Positions 1 to 7,410 of a stretch of DNA of 64,000 nt are shown here, piece after piece; positions within the stretch are counted from its first letter, which is position 1; the number at the start of each line of letters is the position of its first letter. The notes under the pieces were generated by a model. The model was not told the origin of the DNA, did no database searches, and saw only the letters and a program-made list of their open reading frames with translations. The DNA comes from Streptomyces sp. A2-16 (GTDB lineage Bacteria; Actinomycetota; Actinomycetes; Streptomycetales; Streptomycetaceae), in contig NZ_CP063808.1 in the NCBI RefSeq assembly GCF_018128905.1, positions 868,001 to 932,000 of the forward strand. Reading direction: 5' to 3'. Both the position numbers and the translations under genes were made by a program.

Positions 1-216
1 ACCGACTGGACCGGCGACCCGGGCGCGGTCGTCGAGTACGGGGTTCGCTTCACCAAGCCCGTCGTCGTCCCGAACGACGACCAGGGCGCCACGATCGAGG
101 TCAGCGGCAAGGTCGCCGCCAAGCTCGACGACAACACGGTCCGTGTGGACCTCACCGCGACCAGCGCGGGTCAGAAGGTGCTGGGGATGTCGCGGGCGGT
201 CGTACGGCTGGCCTGA
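1..216 (+). CDS. MaoC-family dehydratase, C-terminal end (partial)
   Basis: The window begins inside this gene; 71 codons remain before the TGA at 214-216. The visible tail includes VVEYGVRFTKPVVVPNDDQG and ends in SRAVVRLA, the last strands of a hot-dog fold as in MaoC/HadB-type (R)-hydratases. In Streptomyces a pair of MaoC-like genes lies just upstream of murB, next to rpmG, which fits this place. HadB-type proteins hydrate or dehydrate 3-hydroxyacyl thioesters. The catalytic Asp/His lie in the missing part, so the activity cannot be checked here. Confidence 0.75.
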   Translation, partial: TDWTGDPGAVVEYGVRFTKPVVVPNDDQGATIEVSGKVAAKLDDNTVRVDLTATSAGQKVLGMSRAVVRLA

Positions 217-264
217 GACGGGTCAGGCCGAGTTGGGCCTGGTTGGGCCGGGTCGGGTCTGGTT

Positions 265-301
265 GGTAAGGGGCGCTCTCCATTGCGGGGCGCTCCTTAC
301 C
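265..301 (+). terminator. Hairpin after the MaoC-like gene
   Basis: The arms start with GGTAAGG and end with CCTTACC and can pair over about 14 positions with a few G-T wobbles around a short loop. There is no U-tract, as is common for Streptomyces terminators. It lies about 50 nt after the dehydratase stop. Confidence 0.55.
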
Positions 302-365
302 TGCGTCTGGCCCCCTGCCTGCGACAACGGGTGAGGGGGAGGAGGAGTTCCGGAGCCCTTGACGG

Positions 366-387
366 AGTTAGTGATTGAGTACTAACT
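366..387. promoter_or_regulatory. TetR operator upstream of the regulator gene
   Basis: Perfect inverted repeat AGTTAGT (366-372) / ACTAACT (381-387) with an 8-nt spacer, immediately upstream of the TetR start at 395. The core TTAGT-N8-ACTAA recurs at 1016-1033 before the MFS gene. Two matching palindromes flanking a regulator and its neighbour indicate that the regulator binds both; the binding is inferred. Confidence 0.7.
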
Positions 388-394
388 TACTTGC

Positions 395-964
395 ATGGTC
401 AGGATGAGTGCAGAAGAGAGGCGTGAGAGCGTCATTCGCGCGGCGACGATCGAGTTCGCCCGCGGTGGCTACCACGGCACCTCGACCGAGGCGATCGCCA
501 AGCGGGTCGGGGTCTCGCAGCCGTATCTCTTCCGGCTCTTCCCGGGGAAGAAGGCGATCTTCCTGGCGGTGGCCAAGCGCTGCATGGAGGACACCATCCG
601 CACCTTCGCGGAGGCCTCGAAGGGCTTGGAGGGCGAAGAGGCCCTGCATGCCATGGCGGACGCGTACACCCGGGTCATCACGGAGCGGCCCGAGGTGCTG
701 CTGATGCAGATGCAGATGTACGTCGCGGTCGGGGCCGCCGAGCAGGAGGGCGACCGCGAGTTCGGCGAGGCGGTGCGGACCGACTGGATGCGGCTGTGGG
801 ACACCGTCCACCTGCCGCTCGGCGCCGACATGAACGAGACGACGACCTTCCTGGCGTACGGAATGCTCATCAACTGCCTGGTGGCGATGGGTTTCCCGCC
901 CCAGCACCGGGTCTGGGAAGGCCTGTACCCGTCGGCGCGCTCCAAGGGCCGACTGGAGCACTGA
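395..964 (+). CDS. TetR/AcrR-family transcriptional regulator
   Basis: A 189-residue repressor-type protein. The N-terminal helix-turn-helix (about residues 18-60) shows the TetR signature: ARGGYHGTSTEAIAKRVGVS, then a PYLFRLFPGKKAIF segment. The C-terminal all-helical half would bind ligand and dimerise. Two ATGs are possible, 395 and 404 (MSAEERRE); I give the longer one. It is followed co-directionally by an MFS drug exporter, and both genes carry the same palindrome upstream, so it most likely represses itself and the pump until a toxic ligand binds. The ligand is not predictable. Confidence 0.9.
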   Translation: MVRMSAEERRESVIRAATIEFARGGYHGTSTEAIAKRVGVSQPYLFRLFPGKKAIFLAVAKRCMEDTIRTFAEASKGLEGEEALHAMADAYTRVITERPEVLLMQMQMYVAVGAAEQEGDREFGEAVRTDWMRLWDTVHLPLGADMNETTTFLAYGMLINCLVAMGFPPQHRVWEGLYPSARSKGRLEH

Positions 965-980
965 GGAACTTCGGAGAAAC

Positions 981-1001
981 AAGGCGTCACCGGCGCCTTT
1001 T
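981..1001 (+). terminator. Small hairpin after tetR
   Basis: AAGGCG (981-986) pairs with CGCCTT (994-999) and is followed by more T residues (998-1001). It would separate the regulator transcript from the MFS gene, which has its own operator. The stem is only 6 bp, so the call is weak. Confidence 0.4.
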
Positions 1002-1015
1002 CATGATCGAGAAAC

Positions 1016-1033
1016 TTAGTAATCAATAACTAA
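1016..1033. promoter_or_regulatory. TetR operator upstream of the MFS gene
   Basis: Inverted repeat TTAGT (1016-1020) / ACTAA (1029-1033) with an 8-nt spacer, the same core and spacing as the palindrome at 366-387. It is an AT-rich patch in GC-rich DNA, 27 nt before the MFS start, so bound repressor would cover the promoter. Confidence 0.7.
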
Positions 1034-1060
1034 TCGCCGATCACACCCGCTGGGGGAGCG

Positions 1061-2509
1061 ATGTCACAGCAAGCACAAGCCGCACCGACCGCACGTCGCG
1101 GGGGAGCCGTCTGGGCCCTCGTCATCACCAGCGTCGCCGGATTCATGGCGGCCCTCGACAACCTCGTCGTCACCACCGCCCTCCCCTCCATCCGCGAGGA
1201 CCTCGGCGGAGCGCTGCACGACCTGGAATGGACGATCAGCGCCTACACGCTCACCTTCGCCGTCCTGCTCATGACGGGCGCGGCACTCGGCGACCGCTTC
1301 GGCCGACGCCGCCTCTTCCTGATCGGCCTCACGATCTTCACCGGCGCCTCGGCGGCCGCGGCCCTGGCCCCCGGCATCGACTCCCTCATCGCCGCCCGCG
1401 CGGTCCAGGGCGTGGGAGCGGCGATCATGATGCCCCTCACGCTCACCCTCCTCACGGCAGCGGTCCCCGCCGCCAGGCGCGGGATGGCGTACGGCATCTG
1501 GGGCGCCGTCAACGGACTCGCGGTGGCCTCCGGACCCCTCATCGGCGGCAGCCTCACCGAACACATCTCCTGGCAGTGGATCTTCTGGCTGAACGTCCCG
1601 CTCGGAGTCGCCCTGCTGCCCCTCGCCCGCCTGCGCCTCGCCGAGTCCCACGGCACCGGCGCGCGCCTCGACCTCCCCGGCACCCTGCTCGCCAGCGGCG
1701 GTCTCTTCGGCATCGTCTACGGCCTGGTCCGCGGGCCCTCCGACGGCTGGACCGACTCCCTCGTCCTCCTGGCCCTGTTCACCGGCACCGCGCTGTTGGC
1801 GGCCTTCGTTATCTACAGCACCCGGGCCAAGAACCCCATGCTCCCCATGCGACTGTTCCGCTCCCGGGCCTTCTCCGGCATCAACGCGGCCAGCCTCCTG
1901 ATGTTCCTCGGCATGTTCGGCTCGATCTTCCTGCTCAGCCAGTACATGCAGGGCGTCCTCGGCTACTCGCCCACCGAGGCGGGCCTGCGGATGCTGCCCT
2001 GGACCGGCATGCCGATGCTCGTCGCGCCGATCGCCGGGATCCTCTCCGACCGGATCGGCGGCCGCCCGGTCGTGGCCACGGGCCTCTTCCTCCAGGCGGC
2101 GGGCCTCGCGTACATGGCGTCCGTGGTCACCGTCGACGCGTCCTACGCCGCGCAGCTCCCCGGTCTGATCCTCAGCGGCATCGGCATGGCCCTGTTCTTC
2201 GCCCCCGCGTCCAACCTGGTCATGTCGAGCGTGCTGCCCAAGGAGCAGGGCGTAGCGTCCGGGGCCAACAACGCACTCCGTGAGGTCGGCGGGGCGCTGG
2301 GAATCGCCGTCATGGCGTCGATCTTCTCCTCGCAGGGCGGATACGAGAGCGGACAGTCCTTCGTCGACGGCCTCCGACCGGCGCTGGTCACCGGCAGTGC
2401 GGTGGTGGCGGTGGCGGGGGTTGCGGCCCTGCTGATTCCTTCGCGGAAGCGGGGTGCGGTGACGGAGCCGTCGCAGGAGGTGCGGGTGCGGGAGACGGTG
2501 GCCGGCTGA
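1061..2509 (+). CDS. MFS transporter, DHA2 (EmrB/QacA-like) family
   Basis: A 482-residue integral membrane protein of the size and hydrophobicity expected for a 14-helix drug:H+ antiporter. Motif D1 appears as LDNLVVTTALPSI (about residues 32-44) in helix 1. Motif A is GDRFGRRR (77-84) in the loop between helices 2 and 3. A motif C-like SGPLIGG sits in helix 5, the mark of exporters. A GGGGGAG Shine-Dalgarno lies 3-10 nt before the ATG. It probably expels a hydrophobic drug or metabolite and is controlled by the adjacent TetR protein. The substrate is unknown. Confidence 0.9.
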   Translation: MSQQAQAAPTARRGGAVWALVITSVAGFMAALDNLVVTTALPSIREDLGGALHDLEWTISAYTLTFAVLLMTGAALGDRFGRRRLFLIGLTIFTGASAAAALAPGIDSLIAARAVQGVGAAIMMPLTLTLLTAAVPAARRGMAYGIWGAVNGLAVASGPLIGGSLTEHISWQWIFWLNVPLGVALLPLARLRLAESHGTGARLDLPGTLLASGGLFGIVYGLVRGPSDGWTDSLVLLALFTGTALLAAFVIYSTRAKNPMLPMRLFRSRAFSGINAASLLMFLGMFGSIFLLSQYMQGVLGYSPTEAGLRMLPWTGMPMLVAPIAGILSDRIGGRPVVATGLFLQAAGLAYMASVVTVDASYAAQLPGLILSGIGMALFFAPASNLVMSSVLPKEQGVASGANNALREVGGALGIAVMASIFSSQGGYESGQSFVDGLRPALVTGSAVVAVAGVAALLIPSRKRGAVTEPSQEVRVRETVAG

Positions 2510-2515
2510 TTGAGT

Positions 2516-2690
2516 GGCTGGGCTGGGGCCGGGCGCCTGATGGGGTGCCCGGTCCGGTAATCGGGCGGGTGCGGGTGCGCGGGGGCTTGTCGCGGTCAGC
2601 TGCGCTGGGCTGGAGCGGGGCGCCTATTGGGGTGCCGGGTCAGGTGGTCGGGCGGGTGCGGGTCCGTCGTGGCTGGTCGCGCAGTTCCCC
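2516..2690. repeat. 87-bp imperfect tandem duplication (two copies)
   Basis: Two copies with a period of exactly 87 nt. GGGCGCC is at 2531 and 2618, TCGGGCGGGTGCGGGT at 2561 and 2648, and the CTTGTCGCG/CTGGTCGCG segment at 2586 and 2673. Only the second copy runs on into the full CGCGCAGTTCCCCGCGCCCC motif. It lies in the MFS-murB gap, is non-coding by appearance and is not the same as the 29-bp array just downstream. Confidence 0.8.
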
Positions 2691-2709
2691 GCGCCCCTGG
2701 GGGGTTGCA
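2677..2709. repeat. Dispersed intergenic motif, copy 1
   Basis: Contains CGCGCAGTTCCCCGCGCCCC followed by a G-run (TGGGGGG). A closely similar stretch recurs at 62814-62842 between glmM and the DUF389 gene. From memory, this string is widespread between Streptomyces genes. Its partly self-complementary CCCC...GGGG ends could fold as a terminator-like RNA. Function unknown. Confidence 0.65.
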
Positions 2710-2731
2710 GTGAGCCTGCGCCAGGACGGGC

Positions 2732-2848
2732 GGTCGCCGGACCGTGCGGCACCACGGGCCGTTCGCCGGACCGCGCGGCACGACGGGCCGGTGGCCGAAC
2801 CGTGCGGCACGACGGGCCGTTCGCCGGACCGCGCGCCCGCGGCGGGCC
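2732..2848. repeat. 29-bp tandem repeat, four units
   Basis: Four consecutive imperfect units at 2732-2760, 2761-2789, 2790-2818 and 2819-2848. Each begins with a GTTCGCCGGACCG-like segment and ends with CGGGCC; most contain GCGGCACGACGGGCC. The unit is not a multiple of three, so this is not a protein repeat. Spacers are absent, so it is not a CRISPR. The rest of the gap to murB (2849-3072) is GC- and C-rich with no recognisable gene. Confidence 0.8.
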
Positions 2849-3072
2849 GTAAGCCGCGTACGGCGGGAAGGGGACGGGGTGGGGGGTGTCCGCCCGCAGC
2901 GGCCGGCGTCCGTTGCCGAGCGCATCTCAAGGCACAGCAACCGCCGGACCGAGGACGGATACCCCCCACCCCGGCCCCGACCCCCAACGCACCCGCACGC
3001 GCTACGCACGCCCCCACCGAGCCGAAACAGGCCGCCGCAGGCACCCCCGGCCACCCCCGTAGGCTGTACCGC

Positions 3073-4128
3073 GTGCAGGAACGACACGACGCCCCCCTCG
3101 CCCCCCTGACCACCTTCCGCCTCGGCGGCCCCGCCACCCGGCTCGTCACCGCGACGACCGACGCCGAGGTGATCGAGGTCGTCCGCGAGGCCGACGCCAC
3201 CGGCACGCCCCTCCTCGTCATCGGCGGCGGCTCCAACCTCGTCATCGGGGACAAGGGCTTCGACGGCACCGCACTCGTCATCGCCACCAAGGGCTACGAA
3301 CTCACCGGCACCGACCTCACCCTCGCCGCCGGCGAAGTGTGGACCGACGCCGTCACCCGCACCGTGGACGCCGGACTCGCCGGCATCGAATGCCTCGCCG
3401 GCATCCCCGGCTCCGCGGGAGCGACCCCCATCCAGAACGTCGGCGCCTACGGCCAGGAGGTGTCCTCCACCATCACCGAGGTCATCGCCTACGACCGCCA
3501 CACCGGCGAAACCGTCACCCTCACCAACGACGACTGCGCCTTCTCCTACCGCCACAGCCGCTTCAAGGAGCACCCCACCCGCTACGTCGTCCTCCGCGTC
3601 CGCTTCGCCCTGGAGGACGCCCACGGCCTCTCCGCGCCGATCAAGTACGCCGAGACCGCCCGCACCCTCGGCGTCGAACCCGGCGACCGCGTCCCCCTCG
3701 CCCAGGCCCGCGAGACCGTCCTGAAGCTGCGCGCGGGCAAGGGCATGGTCCTGGACCCCGACGACCACGACACCTGGTCGGCAGGCTCCTTCTTCACCAA
3801 CCCCATCCTCACGGCCACCCAGTTCGCGGAGTTCCACGCGCGCGTGAAGAACCACCTCGGCGAGGACGCCGAACCCCCCGCCTACCCCGCGGGCGACAGC
3901 CGCACCAAGACCTCCGCGGCCTGGCTGATCGACAAGGCCGGCTTCACCAAGGGCTACGGCACCGGCCCCGCCCGCATCTCCACCAAGCACACCCTCGCCC
4001 TCACCAACCGGGGCAACGCCACCACGGAGGACCTCCTCGCCCTGGCCCGAGAGGTCGTGGCGGGCGTACAGGACACCTTCGGCATCACCCTGGTCAACGA
4101 ACCCGTGACAGTCGGCGTAGCCCTGTAG
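3073..4128 (+). CDS. murB: UDP-N-acetylmuramate dehydrogenase (MurB)
   Basis: Cytoplasmic FAD enzyme that reduces UDP-GlcNAc-enolpyruvate to UDP-MurNAc with NADPH in peptidoglycan synthesis. The 351-residue product begins at GTG 3073 (VQERHDAPLAPLTTFRLGG). The open frame extends upstream to 2545, but that part is the repeat region and looks non-coding. FAD-binding motifs are clear: IGGGSNLVIGDKGFDG near residue 55 and GIPGSAGATPIQNVGAYGQE near 112. SYRHSRFKE carries the substrate-binding Tyr/Arg, SAGSFFTNP holds the catalytic Ser that protonates the intermediate, and the C-terminal domain ends in LVNEPVTVG. Its position beside the deaminase and aminotransferase genes matches other streptomycetes. 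Confidence 0.95.
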   Translation: MQERHDAPLAPLTTFRLGGPATRLVTATTDAEVIEVVREADATGTPLLVIGGGSNLVIGDKGFDGTALVIATKGYELTGTDLTLAAGEVWTDAVTRTVDAGLAGIECLAGIPGSAGATPIQNVGAYGQEVSSTITEVIAYDRHTGETVTLTNDDCAFSYRHSRFKEHPTRYVVLRVRFALEDAHGLSAPIKYAETARTLGVEPGDRVPLAQARETVLKLRAGKGMVLDPDDHDTWSAGSFFTNPILTATQFAEFHARVKNHLGEDAEPPAYPAGDSRTKTSAAWLIDKAGFTKGYGTGPARISTKHTLALTNRGNATTEDLLALAREVVAGVQDTFGITLVNEPVTVGVAL

Positions 4129-4181
4129 TCGACGTCACCCCGCAGCCGACGCCCCGCAGCCGACGCCTCGACGCCGACACC

Positions 4182-4814
4182 TCAGTACGCCACCCCCACC
4201 CCCTGCTTCACCACCCCCGCGTCCCCCACCATCCCCAACATCGCGTGCGCCACATCCGCCCGCGAGATGAACCGCCCCCGAGCCGGAAACCCCCCGACCA
4301 CCACCCGGTACACCCCGGTCACCGGCTTGTCCTGAAGGCGTGGCGGACGTACGGCCGTCCAGTCCGTGCCGCTCGCCGCCAACTCCGCCTCCATCTCGCT
4401 CAGATCGGCGTAGACGTCCTTGAGCACGGCGGACACGAGCCCCCGCATCCACCGGTCCACCACCCCGTCGTTCACCGGCGCCGGCCCGACCGGAGCCGCG
4501 CTCACCACCAGCACCCGCCGCACCTGCTCCGCCACCGTCGCGGCCAGCAGAACCCGGGTCAGCCGCGCGGCGACCCCGGCGTCCTTGCGGCCGCGCGGCC
4601 CGAGCCCGGACAGCACCGCGTCCCGCCCGGCGACGGCGGGCCGCAGCACCTCCGCGTCGGTGAGGTCCGCCCGGACCACCTCCAGCCGCTCGCCCGTGAC
4701 GGTCAGCCGGGCGGGATCCCGTACGACGGCGGTGACCTCGTGGCCCGCGGCCAGGCCCTGCCGGACGAGCTCCCGCCCTATGCCGCCGGTGGCGCCGAAA
4801 ACGGTGAGTTTCAT
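4182..4814 (-). CDS. NAD(P)H-binding oxidoreductase (atypical SDR / NmrA-like)
   Basis: A 210-residue Rossmann protein starting MKLTVFGATGGIGRELVRQG, with the GxTGxxG dinucleotide motif at residues 7-13. It lacks an obvious YxxxK catalytic pair, as in atypical short-chain dehydrogenases that bind NAD(P)H as sensors or act on small molecules. It is transcribed divergently from a TetR gene across a 121-nt gap carrying two identical-spacing palindromes, so it is probably the main target of that repressor. Substrate unknown. Confidence 0.85.
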   Translation of the reverse strand: MKLTVFGATGGIGRELVRQGLAAGHEVTAVVRDPARLTVTGERLEVVRADLTDAEVLRPAVAGRDAVLSGLGPRGRKDAGVAARLTRVLLAATVAEQVRRVLVVSAAPVGPAPVNDGVVDRWMRGLVSAVLKDVYADLSEMEAELAASGTDWTAVRPPRLQDKPVTGVYRVVVGGFPARGRFISRADVAHAMLGMVGDAGVVKQGVGVAY

Positions 4815-4841
4815 GGGTACTCCCGTGCTCGAAAGTAGGTG

Positions 4842-4859
4842 GGTGAGTATTCACTCACC
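4842..4859. promoter_or_regulatory. TetR operator 1 (oxidoreductase side)
   Basis: Inverted repeat GGTGAGT (4842-4848) / ACTCACC (4853-4859), spacer ATTC. The core GTGAGT-N4-ACTCAC recurs at 4875-4890. It lies 28 nt upstream of the oxidoreductase ATG. Confidence 0.75.
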
Positions 4860-4874
4860 TCTGCCTCCTCTAGA

Positions 4875-4890
4875 GTGAGTAAGTACTCAC
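4875..4890. promoter_or_regulatory. TetR operator 2 (regulator side)
   Basis: Inverted repeat GTGAGT (4875-4880) / ACTCAC (4885-4890), spacer AAGT. Its centre is 32 bp from operator 1, about three helical turns, so two repressor dimers could sit on the same DNA face and shut off both divergent promoters. Confidence 0.75.
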
Positions 4891-4935
4891 CCACTCGTCA
4901 AGACCCGCCACCGAACTCAAGGGGACGAATCAGCC

Positions 4936-5547
4936 ATGGAGTCGAAGCCCGCCCGCGTCCGCATCCTCGACGCCGCCCACGACCTGATGCTCACCGTCGG
5001 GCTGGCCCGGGCCACGACCAAGGAGATCGCCAAGGCGGCCGGCTGTTCGGAGGCGGCGCTGTACAAGTACTTCACGAGCAAGGAGGAGGTGTTCATCCGC
5101 GTCCTCGCGGAACGGCTCCCGAGACTCGCCCCCCTCCTGCGCGAGCTCGCCGCCGAGCCGGGCCGCCGCCCGCTGGCGGAGAACCTCACCGAGATCGCCC
5201 GCCAGGCCGCCCTGTTCTACGAGCAGAGCTTCCCGATCGCGGCCTCGCTGTACGCCGAGACCCAGCTCAAGCGGCGCCACGACGAGGCGATGCGCGAGAT
5301 GGAGTCCGGCCCGCACAAGCCGATCGAGTGGCTCGACGCCTACCTCAGGGCCGAGCAGTCCATCGGCCGCGTCGCCCCCGAGGCCGACACCTTCGCCGCC
5401 GCCTCCCTGCTGCTCGGCGCCTGCGCGCAGCGGGCGTTCGCCTACGACGCCACGGCGGACGGCGCACGGCCGCCGGTGGAGGAGTTCGCGGGGCGGCTGG
5501 TCGGCACCCTGCTGCGCGGAATCTCGGTTGCCGGGGACTCGGCGTGA
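4936..5547 (+). CDS. TetR-family transcriptional regulator
   Basis: A 203-residue protein whose helix-turn-helix (about residues 26-46) reads ATTKEIAKAAGCSEAALYKY, followed by the typical FTSKEEVF. The C-terminal ligand pocket is of unknown specificity. Transcribed away from the oxidoreductase gene, with two palindromes in between, it fits a local autoregulated repressor. A GGGGA ribosome-binding site precedes ATG 4936. It is not closely similar to the TetR protein at 395-964. Confidence 0.9.
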   Translation: MESKPARVRILDAAHDLMLTVGLARATTKEIAKAAGCSEAALYKYFTSKEEVFIRVLAERLPRLAPLLRELAAEPGRRPLAENLTEIARQAALFYEQSFPIAASLYAETQLKRRHDEAMREMESGPHKPIEWLDAYLRAEQSIGRVAPEADTFAAASLLLGACAQRAFAYDATADGARPPVEEFAGRLVGTLLRGISVAGDSA

Positions 5548-5600
5548 CCGTCACGCTGACCCCATGACGTCGAGGACCCCGCTGTGCGGCTGAGGCTCAC

Positions 5601-6269
5601 ATGCGGCTGAGGCTCACCGAGTTCAGACCCCGCACCGGCCCCCACGAACACCGTGTCGTCCAGCCCCGGCACACCCTGCGCCACACCTCGCTGACCGCAC
5701 CGGAACCGATCGGCCTGCTCCTCGGCGACCACGACGGACTCAGTCGGCTCGCCGGCCTGTTCTCCTTCGCCGCGTACTCACGCCACACCGTCGTTCACAT
5801 ACCGCTGCGGGACGGGGTCCCGCCGGACGAGGGCTGGGGCGAGCGGGTCGACCTCGTCCTCGCGCACCACTCGTACGGGCTGCGCCCCAGCAGGTGGCCC
5901 GGTCTCCGGCGCGCACTCAAGGCAGGCGCCCCCCTGACCGTACGTACCGACGAGGCGCGTACGCAGAGAGATGCGGACGCCCGCCTGAGACGAGGAACGC
6001 GCGCCGACCACCGGGACGAACCGCGCCACGCCACGCACGCGCGTACGTTCTTCCTCTTCGGCAGCCGGGAGGACTTCGCCCTGACGGCCGTGAACCTCGC
6101 GTACGCGGCGGGCTGGGGGCCGCGGCAGAAGGGCGTCGCCGCAGGGCGCTCGGCCATGGTGACGGGGATCCGGCTCAAGGACGGGCCCGGCGGCGGGCAC
6201 CCCTGCGAGGTCGTCGTCTCCTTCAAGGCCTGTCCGCCCTACGCCCACTTCAAGAGACCGGGTGACTGA
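5601..6269 (+). CDS. Hypothetical protein, 222 aa
   Basis: Not recognised. Starts at ATG 5601 (MRLRLTEFRPRTGP). The first half contains PIGLLLGDHDGLSRLAGLFS and VDLVLAHHSYGLRPSRWPGL, the second THARTFFLFGSREDFALTAV and CEVVVSFKACPPYAH. There is no signal peptide or membrane segment. Codon usage is like the neighbours, and the C-terminal pattern looks like a real protein rather than a shadow frame. It converges on the deaminase-like gene and overlaps its 3' end by 20 bp. Probably an actinobacterial protein of unknown function. Confidence 0.65.
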   Translation: MRLRLTEFRPRTGPHEHRVVQPRHTLRHTSLTAPEPIGLLLGDHDGLSRLAGLFSFAAYSRHTVVHIPLRDGVPPDEGWGERVDLVLAHHSYGLRPSRWPGLRRALKAGAPLTVRTDEARTQRDADARLRRGTRADHRDEPRHATHARTFFLFGSREDFALTAVNLAYAAGWGPRQKGVAAGRSAMVTGIRLKDGPGGGHPCEVVVSFKACPPYAHFKRPGD

Positions 6270-7290
6270 GCCAGTCGTCCACCCCTGACAGCAGCTTGGC
6301 CTTCATGTCCTCCGGCGCGGCCGACGCCCGTACCGACTGCCGGGCCAGCTCCGCGAGTTCCGCGTCCGTGAAGCCGTGGTACTGCCGGGCGATCTCGTAC
6401 TGCGCGGCCAGCCGGGACCCGAACAGCAGCGGGTCGTCGGCGCCCAGCGCCATCGGCACCCCCGCCTCGAACAGCTTCCGCAGCGGCACGTCCTCCGGCT
6501 TCTCGTAGACCCCGAGGGCCACGTTCGACGCCGGGCACACCTCGCACGTCACCTGCCGGTCCGCCAGCCGCTTCAGCAGCCGCGGGTCGTCCGCCGCGCG
6601 CACCCCGTGCCCGATCCGGTTCGCTTCCAGGTCGTCGAGACAGTCCCGTACCGACGACGGTCCGGCCAGCTCGCCACCGTGCGGCGCCGACAGCAGCCCG
6701 CCCTCCCGCGCGATGTTGAAGGCCCGGTCGAAGTCCCGTGCCATGCCCCGGCGTTCGTCGTTCGAGAGACCGAAGCCGACCACGCCCTTGTCCGCGTACC
6801 GCACCGCCAGCCGGGCCAGCGTGCGCGCGTCCAGGGGATGCTTCATCCGGTTCGCGGCGACCAGCACCCGCATCCCGAGCCCGGTCTCGCGCGAGGTCGT
6901 CTCCACCGCGTCCAGGATGATCTCCAGCGCCGGGATCAGCCCGCCCAGCCGGGGCGCGTACGACGTCGGGTCGACCTGGATCTCCAGCCACCCCGAACCG
7001 TCGCGCACGTCCTCCTCCGCGGCCTCCCGCACCAGCCGCCGGATGTCCTCGGGCTCGCGCAGACACGAGCGGGCCGCGTCGTACAGCCGCTGGAAACGGA
7101 ACCAGCCCCGCTCGTCGGTGGCCCGCAAGCTGGGCGGTTCCCCGCTGGTCAGTGCTTCGGTCAGCGCCTCGGGCAGTCGTACCCCGTACTTGTCAGCCAG
7201 TTCCAGAACCGTCCCCGGGCGCATCGAACCGGTGAAGTGCAGGTGCAGATGGGCTTTCGGCAGCTCAGAGACATCACGTACACGCTCCAT
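6250..7290 (-). CDS. Adenosine deaminase-family protein
   Basis: A 346-residue amidohydrolase-fold enzyme expected to deaminate adenosine or a related purine using one zinc ion. Metal and catalytic motifs are visible: HLHLHFTGSM near residue 14, PHGGELAGPSS (the HxGE catalytic Glu), NRIGHGV, CPASNVALG and GADDPLLFG with the metal-binding Asp. In classical enzymes the first motif is HxHLDG; here the Asp is Thr, so this is a deaminase-like subgroup and adenosine may not be the substrate. It lies downstream of the aminotransferase gene on the same strand, beyond a strong terminator. Confidence 0.85.
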   Translation of the reverse strand: MERVRDVSELPKAHLHLHFTGSMRPGTVLELADKYGVRLPEALTEALTSGEPPSLRATDERGWFRFQRLYDAARSCLREPEDIRRLVREAAEEDVRDGSGWLEIQVDPTSYAPRLGGLIPALEIILDAVETTSRETGLGMRVLVAANRMKHPLDARTLARLAVRYADKGVVGFGLSNDERRGMARDFDRAFNIAREGGLLSAPHGGELAGPSSVRDCLDDLEANRIGHGVRAADDPRLLKRLADRQVTCEVCPASNVALGVYEKPEDVPLRKLFEAGVPMALGADDPLLFGSRLAAQYEIARQYHGFTDAELAELARQSVRASAAPEDMKAKLLSGVDDWLSHPVS

Positions 7291-7357
7291 TCCAGGATCC
7301 TGCCGTACGTCACGGGCGTCCCGGTACCGCTTTCCCCTTTAGTGGTCTTGCTCGCAC

Positions 7358-7398
7358 AAAAAAAGGGGCACCTCCTCACCCGAGGAGGTGCCCCTTTT
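7358..7398 (-). terminator. Strong intrinsic terminator after the aminotransferase gene
   Basis: A 17-bp perfect stem, 7361-7377 with 7382-7398, and a 4-nt loop. Read leftward it ends in seven T residues (complement of A at 7358-7364). It sits 13 nt after the aminotransferase stop. The A/T-rich ends also allow some activity in the other direction. Confidence 0.9.
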
Positions 7399-7410
7399 CC
7401 TGCGGCGACC

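Noticed and set aside
143..334. Short rightward frame overlapping the MaoC-like gene end
   Set aside because: Overlaps a real coding end and a terminator hairpin, with Trp/Arg/Gly-rich composition.
2732..2848. CRISPR array
   Set aside because: Units abut without spacers, only four units, and no cas genes.
2545..3072. N-terminal extension of murB through the repeat region (176 extra codons)
   Set aside because: The stretch is made of 87-bp and 29-bp DNA repeats, is Arg/Gly/Pro-rich in translation and has no family similarity; GTG 3073 gives the normal 351-residue MurB.
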